From Flavivirga jejuensis (GTDB taxonomy: Bacteria; Bacteroidota; Bacteroidia; Flavobacteriales; Flavobacteriaceae), in NCBI RefSeq assembly GCF_030540765.1, contig NZ_JAUOEL010000004.1, positions 1-64,000 on the forward strand: a stretch of DNA of 64,000 nt. Direction: 5' to 3'. Position 1 is the stretch's first letter, and the number at the start of each line of letters is the position of its first letter. The translations under genes and the position numbers were made by a program. The notes under the pieces were generated by a model. The model was not told where the DNA came from. It made no database searches and was given only the letters and a program-made list of their open reading frames with translations. This document shows, piece by piece, positions 37,891 through 49,502 of this stretch.

Positions 37891-37976
37891 TTATAGTTGC
37901 AGAATAAATTCCGAGATGTTTTTTTTATATTGAGGTTTTAACTAAAACTATGATTTTCGTTCGAGTAAGTTGAAGT

Positions 37977-38699
37977 CTAGCTTTTATGAATAATAAATAT
38001 TGTAGGTCTCTTATGTAGGTCTACAATATTTTTTTTCCAGGCACTAGCCGTTTGTGTTTTTATGAATTCTGTGCTTAAAGTTATGTCACATGCTACAGAT
38101 ATCTCAGTATTTTTTTCTAGTGTATGACATAAGTCTTCCAGCATTTTATTGTTTCTATAGGGCGTTTCTATGAATAATTGTGATTGATTGTGTTCAAAAG
38201 ACAGACGTTCTAACCGTTTAATTTCATTTTTTCGATCTCCTTTATCTATAGGTAAATACCCATTAAAAGCAAAACTTTGTCCGTTCATGCCAGAACTCAT
38301 TATGGCCATTAATATGGATGATGGTCCCACTAAAGGTACTACTTTAATGTTTTTTTGATGTGCTAGTTTTACAATATCTGCACCAGGGTCTGCAACTCCA
38401 GGGCATCCAGCTTCAGATAAAAGCCCAATATTAGTTCCATTTAAACAAGGGGTTAAAAAACCAGGTAACTCACTTACATCTGTAAACTTATTTAAGTGAA
38501 ACATGTTTAAAGATGGTTGTGGTTTATCGGGAGTAATTCTTTTTATAAAACGTCTTGCTGTTTTTTCATTTTCAACAATATAAGTATCGGTTTGTTCAAT
38601 GATTTGTTTTACTGAGATGGGTAAAACTTCCAACGGATCGTTGTCTCCTAATGTTGTAGGGATTAAATATAGCTTACCTTTAGCTGTGCTTGTATCCAT
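37977..38699 (-). CDS. RsmI-like tetrapyrrole-methylase-family methyltransferase
   Basis: A 240-residue SAM enzyme of the fold used by RsmI, which methylates the ribose of C1402 in 16S rRNA. Clear blocks: VENEKTARRFIKRI near 38-51, LLSEAGCPGVADPGADIVKL near 93-112 and VPLVGPSSILMAIMSSGMNG near 121-140. It is shorter than E. coli RsmI (286) and lacks its C-terminal part, so the exact substrate is not sure. 12 bp from the phosphatase gene. Confidence 0.85.
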   Translation of the reverse strand: MDTSTAKGKLYLIPTTLGDNDPLEVLPISVKQIIEQTDTYIVENEKTARRFIKRITPDKPQPSLNMFHLNKFTDVSELPGFLTPCLNGTNIGLLSEAGCPGVADPGADIVKLAHQKNIKVVPLVGPSSILMAIMSSGMNGQSFAFNGYLPIDKGDRKNEIKRLERLSFEHNQSQLFIETPYRNNKMLEDLCHTLEKNTEISVACDITLSTEFIKTQTASAWKKNIVDLHKRPTIFIIHKS

Positions 38700-38711
38700 G
38701 AATTGTTTGGT

Positions 38712-39164
38712 TTAAGTCAACGTTTCAGCAATCACACCACAAGCTTCATCTAACATTTTGTAAACGTTTTCAAAGCCTTCGTCTCCGCCATAATATGGAT
38801 CTGGAACATCGTAATTTTGATTTGGATAAATTTCGTTTAAAATGAATTTAACTTTTGCAATATCTTCATCGTTTCTTGCTAGTGAAATAACATTATTAAA
38901 GTTCGAATCGTCCATGACATAGATTAAATCGAACAAATCAAAATCTGAAGTTTTAAATTGTCTTCCTTTTAAATTAGAAATATCTAATCCGTATTTTCTA
39001 GCTACTGCTACAGAGCGTTTGTCTGGAGAATTTCCAACATGATAATTAGCCGTACCAGCAGAATCTACTTTAAATAAATCGCTTGGAAGTTTAGATTTTA
39101 AAATACCTTCGGCTAGTGGAGAACGACAAATGTTTCCCAAGCATACCATCAGAATTTTAGTCAT
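38712..39164 (-). CDS. low-molecular-weight protein tyrosine phosphatase
   Basis: A 150-residue cytoplasmic phosphatase. P-loop CLGNICRSPLAEG (Cys8, Arg14) at the start and the general acid in VPDPYYGG near 119. Lies between dnaA and the methyltransferase in the same direction, so probably in the dnaA transcript. Confidence 0.95.
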   Translation of the reverse strand: MTKILMVCLGNICRSPLAEGILKSKLPSDLFKVDSAGTANYHVGNSPDKRSVAVARKYGLDISNLKGRQFKTSDFDLFDLIYVMDDSNFNNVISLARNDEDIAKVKFILNEIYPNQNYDVPDPYYGGDEGFENVYKMLDEACGVIAETLT

Positions 39165-39176
39165 TATAAGTGAGTT

Positions 39177-40604
39177 TTAAACTGAAAGCTTTTTAGTGAT
39201 ATCCTCAACATATTTTCTAAATTGTTTATCTGTTGAAGATAGATTATCTACTGTTTTACAAGCGTGTAAAACAGTGGCGTGATCACGTTTTCCTATTTGA
39301 GAACCAATACTTGCCAGTGATGCCTTAGTGAATTTTTTAGCAAAAAACATAGCTAATTGGCGCGCCTGAACAATATGGCGTTTTCTTGTTTTAGATTGTA
39401 AAGTATCAATATCCATTTGGAAATAATCTGATACTACTTTTTGAATGTAATCTATAGAAACTTCGCGTTTGGTATTCTTAACAAATTTTTCAACTATAAT
39501 TCTAGCTAAATCAATTGTGATTTCTTTTTTATTGAATGAAGATTGTGCTATTAATGAAATGATAGCGCCTTCTAATTCTCTAACATTCGTTTTAATGTTT
39601 TTTGCTACGTATTCAATAATATCTTCTGGCATATCAACGCCATCACGATATAATTTATTTCTAAGTATAGAAACTCTAGTTTCGAAATCTGGTGTTTGTA
39701 ACTCGGCAGAAAGTCCCCATTTAAAACGAGATAATAAGCGTTGCTCAATATCTTGCATATCAACGGGTGCCTTATCACTAGTTAGAATAACTTGTTTACC
39801 GTTTTGATGTAAATGATTAAAGATATGGAAGAAAACGTCTTGTGTTCCTGTTTTTCCAGAAAGGAATTGAACATCATCAATAATTAATACGTCAATAATT
39901 TGATAAAAATGGATAAAATCATTTCTATTGTTTTTCTTAACGGCATCTATATATTGTTGTGTAAACTTTTCTGCAGAAATATATAAAACAGTTTTTTCTG
40001 GATATTTATCTTTTATATCAACACCAATGGCATGTGCTAAGTGTGTCTTGCCTAAACCAACACCTCCAAAAATTAAAAGCGGGTTAAAAGAAGTGCCTCC
40101 AGGTTTAGCAGAAACTGCTAATCCAGCACTGCGAGCTAAACGGTTAGAGTCGCCTTCTAAAAAATTTTCAAAACTATAATTAGGGTTTAGTTGAGATTCA
40201 ATCTTAACATTTCTAATCCCTGGAATTACAAAAGGATTCCTTAATTCTGGACTTTTATTGTTTAAAGGAATGTCTACATCTTGAGATTTTACAGAGCCTC
40301 TATTTGTACTTGGAATTTTTTCGGTAAAAGGTTGTTTATTGCCATACGTGTTTTCCATTTTTATAATGTAAACAAGTTTAGCTGTTTCACCTAACTCTTT
40401 TGTGAGTGATACTTTTAATATTTTTACATAATGCTCTTCAAGCCATTCATAAAAGAATTTACTAGGAACTTGAATGCTCAATGCATTGTCAGTAAGTTTA
40501 ACTGCAATAATAGGTTCAAACCAAGTTTTGTAAGCTTGCGGTTGAATGTTATCCTTTATAAATTCTAGACAATTATCCCATACCGATTGCGCAGTTATAC
40601 TCAT
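39177..40604 (-). CDS. dnaA: chromosomal replication initiator DnaA
   Basis: Binds DnaA boxes and opens oriC. Domain I at the N-terminus, Walker A GGVGLGKTHLAHAIG near 180-194, Walker B VLIIDDVQFLSG near 239-250 and the domain IV signature GKRDHATVLHACKTVDN near 440-456. Length 475. The upstream region (40605-40802) has an A-run but no clear cluster of DnaA boxes. Confidence 0.97.
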   Translation of the reverse strand: MSITAQSVWDNCLEFIKDNIQPQAYKTWFEPIIAVKLTDNALSIQVPSKFFYEWLEEHYVKILKVSLTKELGETAKLVYIIKMENTYGNKQPFTEKIPSTNRGSVKSQDVDIPLNNKSPELRNPFVIPGIRNVKIESQLNPNYSFENFLEGDSNRLARSAGLAVSAKPGGTSFNPLLIFGGVGLGKTHLAHAIGVDIKDKYPEKTVLYISAEKFTQQYIDAVKKNNRNDFIHFYQIIDVLIIDDVQFLSGKTGTQDVFFHIFNHLHQNGKQVILTSDKAPVDMQDIEQRLLSRFKWGLSAELQTPDFETRVSILRNKLYRDGVDMPEDIIEYVAKNIKTNVRELEGAIISLIAQSSFNKKEITIDLARIIVEKFVKNTKREVSIDYIQKVVSDYFQMDIDTLQSKTRKRHIVQARQLAMFFAKKFTKASLASIGSQIGKRDHATVLHACKTVDNLSSTDKQFRKYVEDITKKLSV

Positions 40605-40802
40605 TAGTTAAGTTTAAGTCGTTTTTGTTAGTTAGTTTTTTTAATACGATGAAAGAGTGAATTCCCCCATAGCCCCAATTTACTTGTGGCAAAGATGTGA
40701 ACAAAATTCTTAAAAAAAAAATCATTTACTATAGAATTTTCAGAATTTTTTCCCCATATTTAAGCTCATCCCGAAACTACAAAAAAAAAACTAATAATAC
40801 TT

Positions 40803-41201
40803 ATGAAAGTCGATGAAATACAAATAAGAGTGAGATATGGTGAAACTGACCAAATGGGTGTTGTCTATTATGGTAATTACGCATTATACCTTGAAATGGG
40901 AAGGGTTGAATGGTTGCGAAAACTTGGTGTATCATATAAATCAATGGAAGAAAAAGGCATTATGTTACCTGTAGTTTCTTTGAACATAAACTATAAAAAA
41001 TCAGCGGGTTATGATGATGTAATTAATGTAAAAACTCAACTAAAAAGTACACCTACTACTAAGATTGAATTTGAGCATGAAATCACAAATGAAAAAGGAG
41101 AAATTTTAACAAAAGCGACTGTAGTTTTAGTTTTTATTAATACAAAAACCAAGCGGCCAATAATGATACCTAAATATCTTTTGGAGCTTATGGAAAGCTA
41201 A
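40803..41201 (+). CDS. acyl-CoA thioesterase, YbgC type
   Basis: A 132-residue hotdog-fold thioesterase. The motif GETDQMGVVYYGNYALYLEM (D16 likely catalytic) is the YbgC/4HBT signature. Divergent from dnaA. Acts on acyl-CoA in the cytoplasm; chain preference unknown. Confidence 0.9.
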   Translation: MKVDEIQIRVRYGETDQMGVVYYGNYALYLEMGRVEWLRKLGVSYKSMEEKGIMLPVVSLNINYKKSAGYDDVINVKTQLKSTPTTKIEFEHEITNEKGEILTKATVVLVFINTKTKRPIMIPKYLLELMES

Positions 41202-41359
41202 ATTTTTTATGAAGTGATTTAATCTTTTTTCAAAGGGGTACAAGTGGCTTTTTCTTGTTCAATTTTTGCCTTTTTTTGTGAGTTATAACATTGCTGAAAA
41301 TCACAAAAAACGCTTTATTTGATCATCAAATAGCTGTTTTTTGTTGCAAATAAAAAAGT

Positions 41360-41968
41360 TTATACTGCTTTAATATCTATTTCAAAGAGATGATTAAAAG
41401 TTTCAAAAATAGATGGGGCATTTTTTTTTCTCACAGAAATAGTGATTTTACAATCCATTTCTAATACCTGATTGATAATATTTAAGTTTTTTTCTTTAAT
41501 AATACGCATCACTTTATTCATGTTTTTATAATCGAACGAAATAAGGTAATCTATATTTATCGTCTTTTCTATAATGTTAGCACCTTTTAATGCTATTTGT
41601 GCTGTCGTTTTATAGGCGTTAATTAAACCACCAACACCTAATTTAACGCCGCCAAAGTATCGAACTACGACAATTAAAATATTAGTAACCTCAAAAGATT
41701 GTATTTGCCCATAAATGGGCATGCCTGCAGAATTACTTGGTTCTCCATCATCATTTGCACGATAGGAAATAGTTTCTGTTCCTAATTGATAAGCGTAACA
41801 CCAGTGTCTTGCGGCATGATGTTCTTTTTTTAATTTTTCTAAATAGTGTTTTACATCATCTTCATTTAATACAGGAAAAGCATATCCAAAGAATTTACTG
41901 TTTTTATCTTTAAATAATACTTCTTCGGAAGCAATATCGATGGTTTTGTATGTGTCTTTTTCGGTCAA
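41360..41968 (-). CDS. YigZ/IMPACT family protein
   Basis: A 202-residue protein with the UPF0029/IMPACT N-domain: RHWCYAYQLG, then NDDGEPSNSAGMPIYGQI near 76-93 and VVRYFGGVKLGVGGLINAYK near 107-126. A DUF1949-type C-domain follows. It follows the HAD gene by 4 bp, last in a run with LEA-ribD-HAD. Molecular role unclear in bacteria. Confidence 0.92.
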   Translation of the reverse strand: MTEKDTYKTIDIASEEVLFKDKNSKFFGYAFPVLNEDDVKHYLEKLKKEHHAARHWCYAYQLGTETISYRANDDGEPSNSAGMPIYGQIQSFEVTNILIVVVRYFGGVKLGVGGLINAYKTTAQIALKGANIIEKTINIDYLISFDYKNMNKVMRIIKEKNLNIINQVLEMDCKITISVRKKNAPSIFETFNHLFEIDIKAV

Positions 41969-41972
41969 AAAA

Positions 41973-42584
41973 TTAGAATAAATTGCTTTTAGTTTTAAAC
42001 AGGTTACTTACATCTTCTGTGGCAGGGTTAATGTTCCAAGTCTTAAAATCTAAAGATTTAGCGGTATTAATGTTGTCTGTATTGTCATCAATAAAAAGAC
42101 ATTCGTTTGCGTTTAATTTATTCTCATTCAACACGAATTCAAAAATATCATGATTAGGTTTTCTTAAATGTATTTCATGAGATAAATAAAAAGTATCAAA
42201 GTAGCTTTTGAATTCTTCATATATAGGGATGTGTTTTTTTATCCAATCAATATGAAGCTCATTCGTATTACTTAATAGTATAAGCTTGTAATTTGAATCT
42301 GATTTAAGTTGTTTTAAGAAATCTAGTCGGTGTTTAGGGAAATCTTTTAATATAAAATTCCAAATATCAATTATTTCATCATTTGAAAGTTTAGGGAAAT
42401 TTTCAGTATGAAATTCAAGAAATTCATCGGTTGAAATGAGCCCTTGCTCATAAAAACTATTAAAAGCAATCATTTCCTCTGATAATGATTCAATTTCAAA
42501 AGACTTAAGTATATGTTCTTGAGATCCCTCTATATCTAAATTTATAAATACATTTCCGAAATCGAAAATAATAGTTTTAATCAT
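41973..42584 (-). CDS. HAD-superfamily hydrolase, YihX-like
   Basis: A 203-residue HAD phosphatase. Motif I FDFGNVFINLD near 7-17 (Asp nucleophile), motif II LLSNTN near 105 and motif IV FIDDNTDNINTAK near 163. In flavobacteria a HAD phosphatase next to ribD may supply the missing dephosphorylation step of riboflavin synthesis; this is inference. Its start overlaps ribD by 8 nt. Confidence 0.87.
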   Translation of the reverse strand: MIKTIIFDFGNVFINLDIEGSQEHILKSFEIESLSEEMIAFNSFYEQGLISTDEFLEFHTENFPKLSNDEIIDIWNFILKDFPKHRLDFLKQLKSDSNYKLILLSNTNELHIDWIKKHIPIYEEFKSYFDTFYLSHEIHLRKPNHDIFEFVLNENKLNANECLFIDDNTDNINTAKSLDFKTWNINPATEDVSNLFKTKSNLF

Positions 42585-43629
42585 TTTTGTAAATTTTAAG
42601 AATGTCTGTTATAATTTTTTCTTCAGAAATTAATTTACCCAAAAAAATAGGAGCTTTTGTGCCTTCATTAAATTCAATGTTTCCTGTAAAGACTCTCGCC
42701 TCGTCCCATAAATTGGCATTAATAAATGTTTGAAGTGTTTTTTGTCCACCTTCTATAATCACAGAGTTGATGTCATTTTTATATAAAACGTCACAGATTT
42801 GTTTAGCAATATTTTGTTTTGAATTCCAATCAATAAATTCCAAATTCGAATTATGTTGTTTTAATTCTTGGTCTTTGATCTTCTCGCTTAAAATAATAGT
42901 TTTTGCTTCATTATTGAAAACAGACGCTTTTTTATTGAGTTTTAAAGTGCTGTCTAAAACAATTCGAATGGGGTGGGTGCCTTTCCAATCTCTAACTGTT
43001 AAACTAGGGTTATCTTGTAAAACAGTATTTGTGCCCACTAAGATTGCTTGTTCTTCAGATCGCCATTTATGAACGAGTTGTCTTGAATATTTATTAGTGA
43101 TCCAAACTGGTTTTTGCTCTTTTCTGTTTTTTGGTGCTATAAAACCATCATTGGTTTCTGCCCATTTTAAAATGATATATGGACGTTTTTTATTGTGATA
43201 TGTAAAAAAGCGTTTATGATGCGCTTTACATGCAGACTCTAAAACTCCAACATTAACATGACAACCAGCTTCTCTGAGTTTTTTGATGCCTTTTCCTGCA
43301 ACTTTTATATTATCATCTACACAGCCAATAACCACATTTGGAATTTTATGTCTAATAATAAGGTCGCTACAAGGTGGGGTTTTGCCAAAATGTGAGCAAG
43401 GTTCAAGTGTTACATAAATAGTAGATTTTTTTAATAAGGTTTTGTCTGCAACAGCATTTATAGCATTAACTTCTGCATGATTGCCTCCATAGGGGCTTGT
43501 GTATCCTTCTCCTATAATCGTGTTTTTGTAAACAATAAGAGCGCCAACCATGGGGTTGGGTCTAACAGAGCCTAAACCGTTTTTAGCAATTTCTATACAG
43601 CGTTTTATGTAGATTTCGTGACTATTCAA
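42577..43629 (-). CDS. ribD: bifunctional riboflavin deaminase/reductase
   Basis: Deaminates and then reduces the pyrimidine intermediate of riboflavin synthesis. The zinc deaminase half has HAEVNAINA and EPCSHFGKTPPC near 73-84. The reductase half has YIILKWAETNDGFIAP near 150 and VIIEGGQKTLQTFI near 297. The 350 residues are normal. It starts 4 bp after the LEA-type lipoprotein. No FMN riboswitch is visible upstream. Confidence 0.96.
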   Translation of the reverse strand: MNSHEIYIKRCIEIAKNGLGSVRPNPMVGALIVYKNTIIGEGYTSPYGGNHAEVNAINAVADKTLLKKSTIYVTLEPCSHFGKTPPCSDLIIRHKIPNVVIGCVDDNIKVAGKGIKKLREAGCHVNVGVLESACKAHHKRFFTYHNKKRPYIILKWAETNDGFIAPKNRKEQKPVWITNKYSRQLVHKWRSEEQAILVGTNTVLQDNPSLTVRDWKGTHPIRIVLDSTLKLNKKASVFNNEAKTIILSEKIKDQELKQHNSNLEFIDWNSKQNIAKQICDVLYKNDINSVIIEGGQKTLQTFINANLWDEARVFTGNIEFNEGTKAPIFLGKLISEEKIITDILKIYKND

Positions 43630-43633
43630 TTAT

Positions 43634-44095
43634 TTATAGTTTAATCTTCACATTTTCGGTTTCATCAATATTATAGGTATACGAAAAGCCTAAAGCTTTG
43701 TATATGATATCTCCTTTATATTGTACTTTCATTTTTTTATTAAATAAGCTACCAAGTAATCTGCTAAGGTTTTTATCACTAAAAATACTATCGGTTGGAA
43801 TGTTTACTTTTAAAGGAATAGAAAATTCTTTTTTTGCAGGGACTTTAAAGCTTTTAGTTGATATGTTTGCCATTTCATTATCATTAACAAAAACCTTTAT
43901 TTCATCAGTTTTTAATTCGCCACCAATATCATTTTTGTTTACAAAAAAGGCATCAGCAGTAAAAGTGATATGTTTTGAGGTTGATTCTTGAACTTTAATA
44001 TTCTTGACATATAAAAATTCTGGTTTTTCATTAACAGAGCAACTAAAAAAAATAAATAATATTGTTGATAAAATAATGATATTCCTCATTTTCAT
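43634..44095 (-). CDS. LEA-type 2 lipoprotein
   Basis: About 153 residues from the ATG at 44095 (MKMRN; the next ATG is two codons later), with lipobox FIFFSC near Cys 17. The rest fits the WHy/LEA_2 beta-sandwich: a DAFFVNKNDIGGELKTDEIK block and FKVPAKKEFSIPLKVNIPTD. Envelope lipoprotein of unknown role. The longer frame to 44119 would reach into the leader of the divergent GNAT gene. Confidence 0.75.
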   Translation of the reverse strand: MKMRNIIILSTILFIFFSCSVNEKPEFLYVKNIKVQESTSKHITFTADAFFVNKNDIGGELKTDEIKVFVNDNEMANISTKSFKVPAKKEFSIPLKVNIPTDSIFSDKNLSRLLGSLFNKKMKVQYKGDIIYKALGFSYTYNIDETENVKIKL

Positions 44096-44144
44096 TTTTT
44101 TAGATTTAAGTATCTTCACTAGGTGTAAAATATATGCTTTTAAA

Positions 44145-44636
44145 GTGGGTAAAGATACTATAGTTATTCGAGAAATTCAGTCTGAAGATAACGCTCAAAT
44201 AGAACAGGTTATTAGAAATTGTTTTCATGAGTTTAAAATACCATTAGAAGGTACGGCATACTCTGATAAGGAAACCCCAAGAATGTATGAGTCTTATCAA
44301 AATAGTAATGATGTTTACTATGTGATTGATAATAATGGAGCTATTTTAGGGGGCGGAGGTATTAAACCTTTAAAAGATTTTGAAGCAGATGTATGTGAAA
44401 TTCAAAAAATGTATTTCTCATCAAAAATAAGAGGTAAAGGTTATGGTAAGTTGCTATTTGAAAAATGTTTGCAATCTGCTAAGGCATTAGGGTATAAGCA
44501 ATGCTATTTAGAATCTGCTCCTCAGCTTAAAGTAGCTATTTATATGTATGAAAGTTATGGTTTTAAACATTTAACAGAAGCATTGGGGAATACGGGGCAT
44601 TATTCTTGTGGTGTTTGGATGATAAAGGACTTATGA
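44145..44636 (+). CDS. GNAT acetyltransferase
   Basis: About 163 residues from the GTG at 44145 (VGKDTIVIREIQSEDNAQIE); the start is not certain, but the longer frame to 44004 runs back into the divergent lipoprotein gene. The acetyl-CoA loop SKIRGKGYGKLLFEKCLQSA and YMYESYGF are clear. It overlaps prmC by 4 nt (ATGA). Substrate unknown. Confidence 0.82.
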   Translation: MGKDTIVIREIQSEDNAQIEQVIRNCFHEFKIPLEGTAYSDKETPRMYESYQNSNDVYYVIDNNGAILGGGGIKPLKDFEADVCEIQKMYFSSKIRGKGYGKLLFEKCLQSAKALGYKQCYLESAPQLKVAIYMYESYGFKHLTEALGNTGHYSCGVWMIKDL

Positions 44637-45484
44637 GACTAAAAGATATTCAGGGGGTATTTCATAAAGAATTACATGGTATTAATAGCAAAGAAGAAAT
44701 AGATAGTTTCTTTTTTATATTAATAGAGGCTTATTATGCCATGACTAGAATAAAATTGGCTTTAGAACCCGATTATAAAGTAGAAAATTATAATACTATT
44801 CTAAATGCTTTAGAATTATTAAAAAAACAGCGCCCCTTACAGTATATATTAGGAAATACGGAGTTTTATGGACTCCCTTTTAAGGTTAATGAACATGTTT
44901 TAATACCCAGACCAGAAACAGAAGAGTTGGTTGAGTGGATTGTTAAAGAACAATCTCAAGTTAATAATCGAAACCTAAAAATAATAGATATTGGTACAGG
45001 AAGTGGTTGTATTGCTATTTCGCTAGCTAAAAATTTACCAGATGCTAAGATTTATGCCTTGGATATAAGTGAGGGTGCTTTAAGCATTGCCAGTAAAAAT
45101 GCTAAATTGAATGCGGTTGACATTGAATTTGTAAAAGCAGATATTTTGAATTATGATAGTCATGCTATTGAATTTGATATTATTGTATCTAATCCTCCAT
45201 ATATTAGAGAGTTAGAGAAAAATATGATGAAACCGAATGTTTTAGATAATGAACCGCATTTGGCACTCTTTGTAGCTGATGAAAATCCATTACAATTTTA
45301 TGAAGCTATTATTAAGTTTGCTATTAAAAATTTAAATAAAAATGGACAAGTATTTTTTGAAATTAATGAGTATTTAGGAAACGATATGATTCAATTACTA
45401 CAAAAAAATAATTTTTCCAATATAAAGTTAAAGCAAGATATCTTTAAAAAAGATAGAATGATTAAAGCGGTTCTGAGTCAATAA
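44633..45484 (+). CDS. prmC: release-factor glutamine methyltransferase
   Basis: Methylates the GGQ glutamine of peptide chain release factors. DIGTGSGCIAISLAKNLPDA near 118-137 (SAM motif I) and the NPPY motif in VSNPPYIRE near 186 are decisive. The ATG at 44633 gives 283 residues, the usual size; an upstream ATG lies within the GNAT gene. Confidence 0.95.
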   Translation: MRLKDIQGVFHKELHGINSKEEIDSFFFILIEAYYAMTRIKLALEPDYKVENYNTILNALELLKKQRPLQYILGNTEFYGLPFKVNEHVLIPRPETEELVEWIVKEQSQVNNRNLKIIDIGTGSGCIAISLAKNLPDAKIYALDISEGALSIASKNAKLNAVDIEFVKADILNYDSHAIEFDIIVSNPPYIRELEKNMMKPNVLDNEPHLALFVADENPLQFYEAIIKFAIKNLNKNGQVFFEINEYLGNDMIQLLQKNNFSNIKLKQDIFKKDRMIKAVLSQ

Positions 45485-45996
45485 GCTTTTAGGTTATAAG
45501 TTCAATATTTTAAAGACTTAAGACTTGTTTGTGAAATTTTAATTAGTCTATGTTTATTTCATAGCAGGAAAACTCAATTTTGAAAAGTTTGTAGGGTGTA
45601 TTCAATTCGGGGCTTACCCTAAATCATTATCTTTTTATTGGTGCCAAACTGCAGTTAAAACTAAGTATTTTGACGTATTTCGCTTTCAACCTTTAAAAAG
45701 TTTCCACACAAATAGCATGAATTCACTTTTGTAATGTTTATTGTTTTACATTTTGGTGTGTCACAAAGTGGACTTTCAGTTTGCTAAGACAAACCTCTGG
45801 ATCTCTTGTATACATTGGGTTAACTTGAAATTATTAATGCATTAATTTTGTGTTTTAATCTCTATAATTTCATTATATAAAGTAATATTTTTTCTGTTAA
45901 GAAACCTTTAATAAAAATTAACGCTAGTAATAATTACTTGCCTTTCATTTTGTTATATTAGAGGCTTTTAAAAAAAACATTATTTCACTTTTTTGA
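45485..45996. other. 512-bp gene-free region before ligA
   Basis: No gene found in either strand. TAATTTTG at 45843-45850 with TTG 15 bp before is a possible promoter for ligA, giving a long leader of about 140 nt. The first half has no hairpin or repeat that I can support. Confidence 0.45.
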
Positions 45997-48000
<2,004 letters not shown>

Positions 48001-48099
48001 ATTATCGATTAAACGCTATTTTTGTCGATAAAAAGTATTTTTACGATGTCTATGTTGTAAAATTTATATATATTTGTTCATTAACTAAAAGTCGCTAAT

Positions 48100-48840
48100 A
48101 TGTACAAGTCGAAAGTCTTGGTAGGTTGTGTTTTGTTAGTATATGTATTGTTTGTCTTTTTCGAATTTAAGGGCGATGATAGTATAGCATATGTTTTAGA
48201 TTGCTTAATCACTCCATTAATAGCGCTAATTTATTTATTTTTTGTTAAAAAAAAGGGTTTTTTCTTTGTTTTATTTATCTTATTTTATTCAATCTCAGAC
48301 TTGTTGGGTGTGGTAGTTTCTTATTTTCCAGAAAACGAGGAGATTGATTTTAAAAGAATTGATTATTTTGTAGGTAATTTAATGTTTATACTAGCATATA
48401 TCTTTTTGGTTATAAAAATTAGTAAATCACTTAATCTATTTTATGTGTTTAAAAATTTTAAAATCCACTTAATTGTCTTAACCATTTTGAATGTGTACTT
48501 GGTATACGTTTTACAAATAATATTGTATTCTAGTTTAAGTAATATGCCACATGAATATTATACTGAGATGGCGTATAATATTGTTATGCTTCTATTATTG
48601 TCTATAGCATTATTAAATTATTTTTACAGAGATAATAAGAAGTCTTTTTATTTATTTATAGGAGCATTATGTATTGTTTTCTCAGAAGTAATGCAAGTAG
48701 CGTATTTTTATATTGCTCATAGAAGTTTACTTAATTTTATTTCTACAACGCTTACTCTTGCTGCTTTTTACTTTTTCTATCAACAATCAAAATTATTAAA
48801 TGATTTAAATGAAGATAAAAAGTATATGGCAGTAGAATAA
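48100..48840 (+). CDS. multi-pass membrane protein, YhhN-like
   Basis: A 246-residue protein with about eight hydrophobic helices. It shares layout with 49503-50252: 'TPLIALIYLFFV' then an FFVLFILFYSISDLLGV helix, as in YhhN (lysoplasmalogenase-like) proteins, where an FSxxGD motif is usual. Here the Asp is in SISDLLG. Family call is tentative. Inner membrane; substrate unknown. Confidence 0.55.
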   Translation: MYKSKVLVGCVLLVYVLFVFFEFKGDDSIAYVLDCLITPLIALIYLFFVKKKGFFFVLFILFYSISDLLGVVVSYFPENEEIDFKRIDYFVGNLMFILAYIFLVIKISKSLNLFYVFKNFKIHLIVLTILNVYLVYVLQIILYSSLSNMPHEYYTEMAYNIVMLLLLSIALLNYFYRDNKKSFYLFIGALCIVFSEVMQVAYFYIAHRSLLNFISTTLTLAAFYFFYQQSKLLNDLNEDKKYMAVE

Positions 48841-48937
48841 TACTAATTTGCTATAAAATGTCGTCTCGTTTACTTAATTTACTCTTAATTGGAATTCAGT
48901 ACCAGAACAAGCTTTTTTATTAGGTTTGAAAACAATG

Positions 48938-49321
48938 CTATGATGCCTTTTTAATAAAAGGAATGTTGTCTTTGTAAATATAAAGAATTACTGCAGAAAG
49001 AATAAACGTAACAATAGCAGTAATAAATAAAATGCCTCCATCGTTATTTATCTCTATTCCAAGTTGTGTTAAGTGCATAAAAATGGCTCCACCAATAACA
49101 CCTAAAGTAAGGGTTGCCCCCATCCATACTGTCTTGGGTATGAGTAATAATATCCCTGCAATAAGCTCTAAAATTCCAATACCTATTCTGCCATATGGTT
49201 CTAAGCCAACTTGACTAAAGATGTAAACGCTGTCTGGATGTCCAGAAAATTTAAAACGTAATGTTTGTATTAAAATAATAGACACAATTAACCTTAAGGC
49301 TAGAGAAACATATTTTTTCAT
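48938..49321 (-). CDS. DoxX family membrane protein
   Basis: A 127-residue protein with four membrane helices (about 5-22, 43-62, 66-88 and 100-120). ALRLIVSIILIQTLRFKFSG and PYGRIGIGILELIAGILLLI fit the DoxX pattern. Sits between two YhhN-like genes on the other strand. Members relate to redox or quinol functions; the role here is unknown. Confidence 0.82.
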   Translation of the reverse strand: MKKYVSLALRLIVSIILIQTLRFKFSGHPDSVYIFSQVGLEPYGRIGIGILELIAGILLLIPKTVWMGATLTLGVIGGAIFMHLTQLGIEINNDGGILFITAIVTFILSAVILYIYKDNIPFIKKAS

Positions 49322-49502
49322 TTTGAGCGAAATTTATAAGTTAAAAATTTAGACGTAATTTTTGTGGTTACTTACTAGCCTCTAATTCAATTTTATAGAC
49401 AAACAGCTTGTTTTTAATAAAAAAAACGATAAAAAGTATGTTTTTGACGTTGAAATAAAAATATATTTTTATATTTGGAATAACCTACTAACCTCCCAAA
49501 TC

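Noticed and set aside
40605-40802. oriC next to dnaA
   Set aside because: No clear DnaA-box cluster could be seen by eye; only A/T runs.
43630-43700. FMN riboswitch before ribD
   Set aside because: Only 4 bp separate ribD from the upstream gene; no RFN element visible.
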